This document shows positions 22,050 to 30,657 of a stretch of 64,000 bases of DNA, piece after piece. The position numbers were made by a program, and so were the translations under genes. This DNA is from Tranzscheliella williamsii (taxonomy: Eukaryota > Basidiomycota > Ustilaginomycetes > Ustilaginales > Ustilaginaceae), in NCBI GenBank assembly GCA_023212725.1, contig JALBYF010000055.1, positions 1-64,000 of the forward strand, given 5' to 3'. Numbering within the stretch: position 1 is the first letter of the stretch; each line of letters begins with the position of its first letter. The notes under the pieces are model-generated. The model did no database searches. It had not been told where the DNA came from and worked only from the letters and a program-made list of their open reading frames with translations.

Positions 22050-23384
22050 TCATTCGTAGACGCTGTCAAGGATTGCCTTGACGCCGTTCCAGTAGTCGGA
22101 GCCCTGCTTGTCCTTGCCGGCGACCTTGGTGGCGATGGCTGCAGTCTCTTGGGGCTGGATGCCGTACTCTTTCAGGGTCGAGTGGAGGCCGAGGTCGTCG
22201 ACGAGCTTCTGTACCGCGTCTGCGACAGTGTCTGCGGCGTGGCGGAGCTGAGGGAGCGCCGCAGCGTCGGGGGACGAGGTGGGGTTGAGGGGTTGTGGAT
22301 GGGGGTTGTAGGGGGCGGGGATGAAGGCGAGTGCGTCGGCGAGGTTCTGGAGGTGCGCGGGCGGGGTGGAGTCGGCATGGGCGGTGTAGCGGATGGCGGG
22401 GGCGAGGGTGAGGCAGCTGGTGATTCCGTGGCCGATGGCGTAGGTTGCGCCGAGTTTGTGGCCGAGATTGTGGGAGAGGCCGAGGGCGCCAGTGCGGCTT
22501 TCGGGCCAGAGGGAGTTGAAGGCGGCTAGCTGGAGGCGCTGGCGGGTGTCGATGTCGTGCGGGTGGGTGTGGGAGCGGGGGAGGAGGGTAAAGAGGTCGC
22601 GGAGGGCGGCGAAGACGCTGGGGCGGAGGAGGGGGTGGGTGTCTGGGCGGTAGAGGAACTCGATCGCGTGGTCGAGAGCGCGGATGCCGGTCGAGAGCCA
22701 GAGGCGCGGCGGGGTGGCGAGCGTCAGCTCCGCATCGTACACCACGGCGCGCGGCGTGAGGTTGCGCGAGCTGACGCCCACCTTGTCGCCCTGCTCGCTC
22801 TTGAACCCGGCGTTCTGCGTCGTCTCGGCGACCGACAGCGTCGTCGGCACCGCGATCGTCGGCACGAACAGCTCCCCCCGCGTCTGCCCGTCCTTGGCGC
22901 TCGCCTCGCCGTACTGCTCCAAGTGCCTGTAGTAGCTCACCGCCTTGGCAGCATCTATCGGCGACCCTCCCCCCACCGCCACAATCACATCCGCCCCGCT
23001 CGTCCGCATCCGCTCCACCACCGCCCGAATCCCCGCCACCGGCGCATGCTCCCCAATCTCAAAGTACGTCTCCCCGCTGTAGTACCCCCGCGCCGACAGC
23101 GCCGCCTCCACCTTCTGGATCACGTCGGTCCTGGTCGCTAGACTCTTGCCCGTCAGGACCAGCGCCTTCTTCGCCGTCAGGTTAAGCGCCTCGATCGCCG
23201 CCGGCAGCGACGCCGCCATACAGCCCGGCCCGAAGTACACCGCCTGCAGCAGTGTGTTCCGATAAATTCCGCTGGGCGCCGCCATCGTGGTAGCTGCGTC
23301 TAGATAGTGCTCGCGTTGGCGTCCGAGTCCCAAGTCAGCAAAGTGTCTGTACGCCAGCTTGCGGGAGAGCTGGAGCGCCGACAA
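22050..23384 (-). CDS. Iron-ADH-like / maleylacetate reductase-like oxidoreductase
   Basis: Encodes up to 444 residues of the group III (iron-type) alcohol dehydrogenase superfamily. The NAD(P)-binding motif GGGSPIDAAKA is at 138-148 and PTTLSVAE at 180-187. The second domain has GIRALDHAIE (233-242) and GLSHNLGHKLGATYAIGHG (302-320), which supply His239, His305, His309 and His319. The Asp that normally precedes the first metal-binding His by four residues is Arg235. That pattern and the RALDH block point to the maleylacetate-reductase side of the family, which reduces maleylacetate to 3-oxoadipate in aromatic degradation; this is inference. The ATG at 23285 (MAAPSGIYRNT) is an equally good start and removes 33 residues that could be a mitochondrial leader. 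No aromatic-degradation genes lie nearby. Confidence 0.85.
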   Translation of the reverse strand: MSALQLSRKLAYRHFADLGLGRQREHYLDAATTMAAPSGIYRNTLLQAVYFGPGCMAASLPAAIEALNLTAKKALVLTGKSLATRTDVIQKVEAALSARGYYSGETYFEIGEHAPVAGIRAVVERMRTSGADVIVAVGGGSPIDAAKAVSYYRHLEQYGEASAKDGQTRGELFVPTIAVPTTLSVAETTQNAGFKSEQGDKVGVSSRNLTPRAVVYDAELTLATPPRLWLSTGIRALDHAIEFLYRPDTHPLLRPSVFAALRDLFTLLPRSHTHPHDIDTRQRLQLAAFNSLWPESRTGALGLSHNLGHKLGATYAIGHGITSCLTLAPAIRYTAHADSTPPAHLQNLADALAFIPAPYNPHPQPLNPTSSPDAAALPQLRHAADTVADAVQKLVDDLGLHSTLKEYGIQPQETAAIATKVAGKDKQGSDYWNGVKAILDSVYE

Positions 23385-23615
23385 GTGGGGCGCGTGGACG
23401 TAGAAACGCAGAGCACCAAGCGCCCGGCGACGTCATCACAAAATGCATTATTGAACGTCACTTAATTGCCGCGGTAGCATTTTGACGGCTACAAGCTGGC
23501 CCTGGTTCTTGCCCACTCAACCTCGCCTTTCATCGTGGAGCCAGACGCACTCCGGCGTACCCACCCGAGCCAAGCACGACAGATCAGAGCGGTCAGAGCG
23601 GTCAGGATTGCGTGC

Positions 23616-23622
23616 AAAAAAA
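23616..23622 (-). terminator. RNA polymerase III terminator (T7)
   Basis: Seven A on the plus strand give a run of seven T on the minus strand, three bases after the discriminator base of the tRNA gene. This is a standard Pol III stop. Confidence 0.85.
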
Positions 23623-23625
23623 GAG

Positions 23626-23720
23626 TTCCCGGCCGGGGAATCGAACCCCGATCTGAGCAGGTCACATATCCGTGGATATCGACTGAAAGTGCCCTATACT
23701 AACCGTTGTACTAACTGGGA
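23626..23720 (-). tRNA. tRNA-Glu(UUC) with 23-nt intron
   Basis: The minus strand folds into a cloverleaf of 72 nt once a 23-nt intron is removed. The acceptor strand TCCCAGT pairs with GCCGGGA with an A-C mismatch at pair 5 and a U-G at pair 7. The D arm is GTAC/GTAT around AACGGTTA. The anticodon stem is GGGCA/TGCTC with loop CT-TTC-A[intron]C, the intron sitting in the canonical place one base 3' of the anticodon. The T arm is CGGGG-TTCGATT-CCCCG, matching box B. The UUC anticodon and U1-A72 fit glutamate. The discriminator base is A. Confidence 0.92.
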
Positions 23721-24149
23721 GGCTTTCAAACGAGAGGCTACCACTGAGTATATATTCGGGTGCTGCTAAGTATATAATATCGTCATATTCACGGCACTTG
23801 TTAACATCGGTTCGGAAAGCACAGTCGAGAAGGGCACCGGCACGGCAGGACGTCGGCAGTAACAATGGCACGGCCGGGAGTAGCCGCCCGCCGCGCATCA
23901 CGGGCCAGATGCAAAGGGGGCCAGGAGGAACCTAGGCTATACCGCGCTGCCGGGCGCACCGCAATGGTGCCGTCTGCTAAGTCCCCCGCGCCGACAAACG
24001 CATAAATCGAACAGCTCACACTGCCGCCGTCCTCCGGAAACGGTAAAGCAGGAGGCCAGCCAAAGTGCCACCACGGCCACACAGAAAGCGCAGGTGTATA
24101 AATTGCGGTCGGCCGTAGCCACGAGACAGACAGGAGAGGGACGCGACGA
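23721..24149. other. Spacer between tRNA-Glu and QCR8
   Basis: These 429 bases hold the upstream flank of the tRNA gene and the 3' flank of QCR8. Nothing else was recognised. Confidence 0.5.
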
Positions 24150-25089
24150 TTACTCGTCGTGGCCGTGCTCGAGGTGACCAGCTTTGGAGTTGTTGTAGGC
24201 GTTCCGCTTCTTTGCCCAGGCGATGAGGCTGTATCCTGCGATTCGGAGGTTAGGTGCAAGTGTTGGTCAGCATCTGCCGCGCGCGATCAAGGTATAGTGC
24301 AGCCGGCGGCGGGCCAGATCGGCCTGTCAGCACGGAGAAGGGAGAGATCATGATCACTTACCAACAGCGAAGGGAACGGCAAAGTAAGGCGCCTGCTGCA
24401 TGATCCGCTTGAAGCCGTAGAAGGCGTACCCGTGGAAGGCACCCCTCATCGCGTTCTGCTGATTGGAGGAGATGGAGTACTGGACAATGCCCTTCTGGAC
24501 GGGACCGCCCATGGCACCCCACCAACCCATCTACGTCCCGCAAAACAGCCAGCGTGTCGTTGCATGAGCGTGCACGTTCGGCGAGTACATCATGTCGGCC
24601 GTAGGAACCAAGGGAAGCGGAACGGAGCGAGGTTTCGGCAATAACACGGTTGGCGGCAGCATCCGAGTCGCGAAACATGGTCGATGCGAGTTCCGATAAC
24701 AGAAAAGCCAGTTGTTGCGACGGGCACGGCCGAGGCGATTGTGTCGAAGGGACATGAGGGAAAGGAGCAAAGAGGAGGTCGGATCGACAGCAGAGTCAGC
24801 GTCCGTTCTATTGAGGCTGACGACGATGGCCAGCTGTGTATGTGCTGAAGCAGAAGCACGCCAACGGTAGCTCATGACGTTGATGCCCGCGGACTTCCGT
24901 ACCGTACCGCAGCATGGTCACTTGGGGCGGCTGTGCAGTTCTGAGGTCTGCCATGCTGAACGCGGCAAGCCTCTGCGGACCGCGCAAGGTGGCAAGTGGT
25001 ATGTCGGGAAGTAGAGGCGGACGGCGGTGACAACTTACGAATTTCTTGCCGGTGGGCATGCCGGAGAGGGAGACCTGAGAAGCTCGCAT
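24150..25089 (-). CDS. QCR8: Cytochrome bc1 complex subunit 8 (Qcr8)
   Basis: A small inner-membrane subunit of respiratory complex III, next to cytochrome b near the quinone pocket. Three exons are proposed, high to low: 25089-25039, 24530-24362 and 24235-24150. The introns are 508 nt (GTAAGT...TAG) and 126 nt (GTAAGT...CAG). The spliced product is 101 residues, against 94 in yeast. It starts MRASQVSLSGMPTGKKF and continues with MGWWGAMGGPVQKGIVQYSI, which matches the yeast MGWWGHMGGPKQKGI block. A membrane helix (APYFAVPFAVGYSLIAWAKK) follows, and then a polar tail. Because the first exon is only 51 nt and the first intron is long, this gene is easy to miss by ORF scanning. The exon joins keep frame and rebuild the family sequence. 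Confidence 0.93.
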
Positions 25090-25809
25090 GATGGCTGACT
25101 ACGTTGTGGGTGCAGGTGGACGGTAGGGAGACAGACGATGGCGACGGTGGTGGTGATCTGCGCGGACAATGATGGCGACCAGGATCGCTGTGCCAAAGTC
25201 CTTCCGGCTTCTTGCTAGGTTTCGCTGATTCCTAACACTCTTCGCCTTATCGGACCCGAACAGCGAGAGTCAAGCACCGTGCCGTGCGAGAAATTCCGCT
25301 CACCCGTACCAATCCGAGGCAGCAATATTGCTAATCACAGCCCAATCTGATCGTGATTACCGCTGCCCGATCTTGGATCCGATCTCTCGGTAAGAATACG
25401 ATGAGCCACACAGCTTACGACTGGAGATATAATGACATACCTTAGCACCTTTCTCACTTGTCCCGTCGAGTCTCTGTCTCGTCTGGCAGTGATTGGATGG
25501 TTCTGCGACGCGTGACAAAGCGACTTCTGGCATCGGCAAGAAGAAAGAGCAGGAAACATGATACAAATGATGTGCGAAAGCGAACCATGATTGCCACAAG
25601 ACCATAATATAAGACAGCGCAGACAAGAAGTGGGGAGAGAAGCACGCAGATACGGTCACACCAGGCGGACTGCGTGCCTCCCACGCATGGTTTCACGGCT
25701 TGCTTCTGTAGTTCGTTGTCCATGCAAGCAGGCTACAGAATCACAAACCGGCTGTGACGGGGTATCAACAAGGAAGGGCCCTAATTTGTTATCCAGCGGC
25801 TGCTTCACC
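25090..25809. other. Spacer between QCR8 and ROM2-like gene
   Basis: These 720 bases contain the QCR8 promoter and the 3' flank of the Rho GEF gene. No open frame with protein features and no RNA gene was recognised. Confidence 0.55.
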
Positions 25810-28800
25810 TCATCCTCGAATCGAGGCGCTTGACGGTGAGACAGATCCGCTGCCATCCTTATCCGTATGCAGACGGACGCAGAAAACGGTTGTGTCGCCG
25901 ATAAAGACGATCTGGTTCCGGCTAGCTGCCACTGATTCCCACACCGGGTTGCGCTGCGCCGGCACGGGTCGCGGTGACGAAGCCTGGCCAAAAGCATACG
26001 GCATTTGCGGCCTAGCCTGCGATGGGAACGGTGATGCACCATGTACCAGTGCACCGCCAGGGCCGTTCGGGAAGGGCGGACCAGCTGGTCGCACGGGCGC
26101 CCCAGGCGGAGGTCGCATGCCACCGAAGCCGGGCGTGCCGGGTGTACCTGGCACCATACCACCGGCGGGGCCGTGCGGCGGCCCATAGCCGGGTCGCGCA
26201 CCAGGGAAGGCGCCGCCCATCGGAGGAGGCATGCCGTTTTGAAGCGCCATCGGCTGGCCGTACGGGCCCATCATCGCATTAAATGGGTTGGCCTGCATCG
26301 CTGCCACCGCCTGTGCGTTCTGCTGACTGATGCTGGGCAGCGCTGGCGGTACGTCGGCAAAGAGACAACGAAGATTGACGCCAGTAATGACCTGGTGAAG
26401 AGCCCCGGTCTCGACGTGTCGCACTTCCACAAAGCTTGGCTCAAAGGCCAAAACATAGGGGTGATGATAGGCGAATGACGTCGGATTACCCTCCCAGTGA
26501 ATGATCCAATTGCCCTTGGCCCTCCAACCGTTCTTGTTGACGTAGAAGGCGAATTCGTCAAAGCACAACAAAAACTCTCTCGAGATCCTGTAGATAGCGA
26601 TCGGCTTGACGTTTTCCCTGCGATGTACAAAGTCAAGCGAGGTGTCGGCAGGATCCAACAAACCTTGTGTATCTAGCGTCTCTAGGTCGACGATTTCGAA
26701 ACCCTTGGTACAGCCAACGCAGAGCTTCGACTTGAGGAAGTGGATCGAGCTCGATTCGGTCGGAATGTAGAACTCCTTGAAGACACGCAATGAATCTTGA
26801 CCACCTTGCAGGAGCTTCTTGAAGGTTGGCTGCTTCTTACCGCGCACATTCTGTTCGATGGGCTCCAGCGTCTTGATCGTCGATGACAGCGAGCTAGACT
26901 TGACTACGCAGACAAGCGTTCGGCCCAGGCAGGTACCTGCGCGGAAGAACGATGTATGTGACGAGATCCTCCTGCCGCGCTTGAGCGACCCCATCGGATC
27001 GGAAGGATCCAGGGCGTCGAGCGTAAACGTGTGGACGGACTTCTCGGCCAAGACGATGAGAATCTGGTACTCTTCCAGAACGTCGACCTGCGTAACGCCT
27101 GGTAGTGGCAATACCTTGGTTGGAGGTCTGGCTTTCTCTCGCAGATCTGACAGGTAAACGCCGTCGTCCGTGCCGTAGATGATCCGACGGCCAAAGTCGA
27201 ACGGAACTGAGCAGTTGACCCGGTTCGCCCCGAGGAAGAAATTTTCCGACAGTGTAATGGTGTCGAAGATATTGCTTCTCTGGCGTAGAATTTCTTGGCG
27301 TGCTTCGATGTTCTCAAACCATTTCCTTCGGCTTACAAAAGTATTGGCCCAAAGCGTCATCGAGTAGCCCTTCTTGCCTAGATAAGTGAATGTAAGCGCA
27401 TAACCAGTCTTGGCGTCTTGTTTCGGCGTTGCTCCAGGCGTGCCGCTGTAACGTGTGCCCGTGGAGGTGCGTGACATAATCGACTTGGGTCGTGTGGAAG
27501 CACCCTTGCCCGTCGGCACCTCGTCGTAGACAGTGACAATCAGTAATTCGAGCGGAATCGGCTTACGGTAGACCTTGTAGAGTTCGTGCTTGTTGACTAC
27601 CTTTGGCTTCACCATCAGCAAGGCATGGTCAAACAAGAAAACTTGTAGCTCCGCACTCTCACTCTGTGTGCCTCCGCGCTTTTTTAGCGGGCCCTTGAAG
27701 ACGAGCTCTCTCTGCTCGTCTCTCAACCTCAGGTCCACCGCTTCGCCCTGCTTGAAGACCAGCTGCTGGTCAAGCTGTGCTAGGGTAAATCGATTCTCAC
27801 TTTTGCCCGTCTCGATGTTGACTTTGGTAAGGAACTCTCTGACGATCTTGATGGCTTTTGCTAGTGTTTGCTTGTCTGGATGCTCTTCAGGGGTATACTT
27901 ATTGACTTGTTCCAGCAAGAGGGGATACCGGGCCAGGCGTGTTGTTGGTTTCGTTAAGTAACCGTTCAATTCCAGCTTTCTTGACTGCGGAAGTCGTTCG
28001 GTCTCCTCAACAAACTTGGCGAAGGCGGCGTTGGATGACTTTTCCTTTTCGAACTCATACTTGCCGTAGAGTTGATGGGCACCATATTTCACAAATGGCT
28101 GGAAGTGAGGCACAAATTCGAGCAGAATGTCGCCAATACGGTCCACCACTTGACTCTGCTTCTGGCGCTTGCTGAGCAGTTCGGCCATCTTGGCGTTGAC
28201 AGCATGAATCTCGAGTACGTTCCAGAAAACCTGAACGACAAAGTCTTCACGGTGATCCTCGGGAACGATGTCCGAGGTTCTCAGCGGCTTAACCCATTGG
28301 TCGCGAAGGTATTCCATGTCAGTAACAAAGTCTCTTTCGGTATAGACCACTTCGTTAATCGCCTCCTGCCTTTTGCGTTCGGTGTCTGTCAGACTGTCGA
28401 AGACTTCCTTTGAGACGGATTCTGCCCAGAGAGTTCCGCGCTCCTTGGTGTCGCCGAGTGATTCCTTACTGACGCTCCTGTTGAGGCCCGGCTGAGGCTT
28501 CATGTTCAGGCGAGCCTGCTGCTCAAGCCTCCGCGGACAGGCGATGCTGTAACACAAACGATCGCGTGTACAGGTTGGGGAATAGCAGTCTGTGAGAAGC
28601 GTGAAGACGCCGGTGGGCAGAGCATTGTCATCATCGTCATCGACGGCCGCATCGGGTGGAGCGCCATTGTAGATGGAAGTAGCCGGCGTGGTGGCAGCGG
28701 TGGAGCGAGTCGAGTCTAGGATCGGCTTGCTAGACGTCATCGAGGAGAGAGAGGAGGCGGGACCCAGACTGGTAGTCGAGTGGACTCGACTAGGGGTGGG

Positions 28801-30657
28801 GATAGATGATCTACGGTCGTTCTCAGAGTCTGTCTCAGGACCGAAGCCGGAAGTAGGTACACGCGCCTTGAATTGGTAGATCTCGTTGGCGGAATCTCGA
28901 AGACGATGGTCGTATGTGACGTCGTGAAAGAACTTCTGGGCATCGAGGGCGCGGCCAAGGAGCAAGGCTAGGTTACGATCTGTGGTCTTGATGATAAAAG
29001 CAATCTTGTCCACGGCCTCTCGGCCGTCAAAGGCGTCACTGTATGTGAGCCCATCCTTGGTACGCTCAGCAAGAGCAACGCGGGAGCGAAAGGCTTCAGC
29101 GACTTTGGAAAGAAGGGCGGGGTAGACCAATGGGCCACGACGATTGGAGGGAGTGTTGTGCAAGGTACTGCCCATGATGCTGCCTTGTGGAGAAGATGGT
29201 GCGACCGAAGAAGGCCTGGCCGCGCTTTGACTGAAAGACATGGAGCGGTAGTCGCCTCGTCCGATGGTGGACGCTTCCGTTCCCTCGTCTCCGCGGCCGC
29301 TAGGCTTGTTAGCTAGGCCCGGAGCATACGCAGCCTGCGCCGCCTGTGTGGCAGATGAGGTGGTTCGGGTTCGAGGAGGCCTGTCCCAACCCTGGGTGTT
29401 GGACATGTATGGGGTCAAGGTGCCCATGCCTGTTCCTGATGCGACGAAGCCGCTGTTGTTGGGAGGCAGATGCGAGCTGGAACGGTAAAAGCCTCGTGAG
29501 GAATTCCGCGCCCCGGGCAGAGTGTAGATCGAGTTTGCTATCGATTGGCGGTCAGACTCGAACGAGCCACGATGTCGCCCTTCGCCGTATATAGAGGATG
29601 CCGGAGATTGAGCATTGAGCAAACCTTCAAAGAAGGCGCTGGAGTAGATATCCTGCTCATGTGAGGTCGCGAGACGAGCGTCCTCGGGAACGGCGCCGCC
29701 AGCATAGGCGTTTCCGTTTCCGTTGCCGTTGCCGTTGATGCGGGGCGAAGTAGAGGTGGTCGTTGGTGGTTGGCTGATGCGATGAGAGCTAGCCTGCTCC
29801 TGCGAGCTGAAGCTGCCAGGCTTCCTCGGCGCAGATTGGGGACTGGTTGGGGTGCGTCGGCCCTCAGCTTCAGTAAACCAGAAAGCGCCCTGCTCAGCTG
29901 AATCGCCACCGTCAATGCTTGGCAGTCTCGGTGGCCTTTCCCGAGAGTCGATGGTAAGGTTGTGCATAGCAGAAGCCATGTCGCCTGCCTTGGAGTTCCC
30001 ATTGCGTCCGTGCTCGTAACCGGCATTCTCAGATATTATGGAGGCGCGGGGAGAGGAAGCGTTGGGATTGGAGTAACCTGACGCTGGTTGTTGTGACAGG
30101 GCACTAGTGCCAGAGTCGCCGCCGTTTTGCTGGTGTAAGTAGTGACTGGCATACATACTGGCTGGGGTCGCCGAAGCAGGAGTACCACGGTAGACTTCGG
30201 CTGCGCTACCCATGTCACCATCGAAGTTGGAGACGTTTGCGACCGGGATTCGCGGGTCAGCACCTGACAGCGATGGGACTGTGCTGATTCTGCGATCTTG
30301 CTGGTCGTAGACACTGAGACCATCAGCGCTTGTTAAGGAAGCGGGAGCGTAAACCGAGTTGTAGAGGTGCGATGGCGCCGATGTGATGGGCTGCTGCCCG
30401 GTGAGATTTGGCTGTATTACTGCAGAAGGGTCCATATAGGGGCCCGGTCCATACTGAGGTTGGTACGCGGCGGGAGCAGCTCCGTTCCAGCGCTGATTAA
30501 AGGCGTAGGTATTCGGAGGAGCACGATAGGCAGCAGCATTCTGTTGAAAGCCCTGTGGTTGTGGTCCCTTTGGTTTAGCACCAGGACGACCGAAGATGTT
30601 TTCGTAGGCAGTGGTCCGTTTGTCCAGAGGACCGCCGGGACCTGCTCCCGCCGGCAT
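25810..30657 (-). CDS. ROM2: Rho1 guanine nucleotide exchange factor, Rom2-like (DEP-DH-PH-CNH)
   Basis: An intronless protein of 1,615 residues from the ATG at 30657 (MPAGAGPGGPLDKRTT). The frame stays open to an upstream ATG at 30762, which would add 35 residues that look like leader sequence. The N-terminal 500 residues are low-complexity and include a Gly-Asn repeat. A DEP domain is encoded at about 29120-28865. The DH domain at about 28380-27810 starts RKRQEAINEVVYTERDFV and contains the TKPTTRLARYPLLLEQV helix typical of Rho exchange factors. A PH domain follows at about 27710-27310, and a CNH (citron homology) domain at about 27250-26340. The tail is Pro/Gly/Met-rich. This order is that of yeast Rom1/Rom2, which activate Rho1 in the cell-wall integrity pathway at the plasma membrane. 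The specific GTPase partner is inferred. Confidence 0.93.
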   Translation of the reverse strand: MPAGAGPGGPLDKRTTAYENIFGRPGAKPKGPQPQGFQQNAAAYRAPPNTYAFNQRWNGAAPAAYQPQYGPGPYMDPSAVIQPNLTGQQPITSAPSHLYNSVYAPASLTSADGLSVYDQQDRRISTVPSLSGADPRIPVANVSNFDGDMGSAAEVYRGTPASATPASMYASHYLHQQNGGDSGTSALSQQPASGYSNPNASSPRASIISENAGYEHGRNGNSKAGDMASAMHNLTIDSRERPPRLPSIDGGDSAEQGAFWFTEAEGRRTPTSPQSAPRKPGSFSSQEQASSHRISQPPTTTSTSPRINGNGNGNGNAYAGGAVPEDARLATSHEQDIYSSAFFEGLLNAQSPASSIYGEGRHRGSFESDRQSIANSIYTLPGARNSSRGFYRSSSHLPPNNSGFVASGTGMGTLTPYMSNTQGWDRPPRTRTTSSATQAAQAAYAPGLANKPSGRGDEGTEASTIGRGDYRSMSFSQSAARPSSVAPSSPQGSIMGSTLHNTPSNRRGPLVYPALLSKVAEAFRSRVALAERTKDGLTYSDAFDGREAVDKIAFIIKTTDRNLALLLGRALDAQKFFHDVTYDHRLRDSANEIYQFKARVPTSGFGPETDSENDRRSSIPTPSRVHSTTSLGPASSLSSMTSSKPILDSTRSTAATTPATSIYNGAPPDAAVDDDDDNALPTGVFTLLTDCYSPTCTRDRLCYSIACPRRLEQQARLNMKPQPGLNRSVSKESLGDTKERGTLWAESVSKEVFDSLTDTERKRQEAINEVVYTERDFVTDMEYLRDQWVKPLRTSDIVPEDHREDFVVQVFWNVLEIHAVNAKMAELLSKRQKQSQVVDRIGDILLEFVPHFQPFVKYGAHQLYGKYEFEKEKSSNAAFAKFVEETERLPQSRKLELNGYLTKPTTRLARYPLLLEQVNKYTPEEHPDKQTLAKAIKIVREFLTKVNIETGKSENRFTLAQLDQQLVFKQGEAVDLRLRDEQRELVFKGPLKKRGGTQSESAELQVFLFDHALLMVKPKVVNKHELYKVYRKPIPLELLIVTVYDEVPTGKGASTRPKSIMSRTSTGTRYSGTPGATPKQDAKTGYALTFTYLGKKGYSMTLWANTFVSRRKWFENIEARQEILRQRSNIFDTITLSENFFLGANRVNCSVPFDFGRRIIYGTDDGVYLSDLREKARPPTKVLPLPGVTQVDVLEEYQILIVLAEKSVHTFTLDALDPSDPMGSLKRGRRISSHTSFFRAGTCLGRTLVCVVKSSSLSSTIKTLEPIEQNVRGKKQPTFKKLLQGGQDSLRVFKEFYIPTESSSIHFLKSKLCVGCTKGFEIVDLETLDTQGLLDPADTSLDFVHRRENVKPIAIYRISREFLLCFDEFAFYVNKNGWRAKGNWIIHWEGNPTSFAYHHPYVLAFEPSFVEVRHVETGALHQVITGVNLRCLFADVPPALPSISQQNAQAVAAMQANPFNAMMGPYGQPMALQNGMPPPMGGAFPGARPGYGPPHGPAGGMVPGTPGTPGFGGMRPPPGAPVRPAGPPFPNGPGGALVHGASPFPSQARPQMPYAFGQASSPRPVPAQRNPVWESVAASRNQIVFIGDTTVFCVRLHTDKDGSGSVSPSSASIRG

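Noticed and set aside
22029..23141. Long plus-strand open frames opposite the iron-ADH gene
   Set aside because: Composition is Gly/Arg/Val-rich mirror sequence of a GC-rich gene; no family features.
29712..29745. CGTTTC/CGTTGC tandem repeat
   Set aside because: In-frame coding repeat giving alternating Gly-Asn in the Rho GEF; no separate feature needed.
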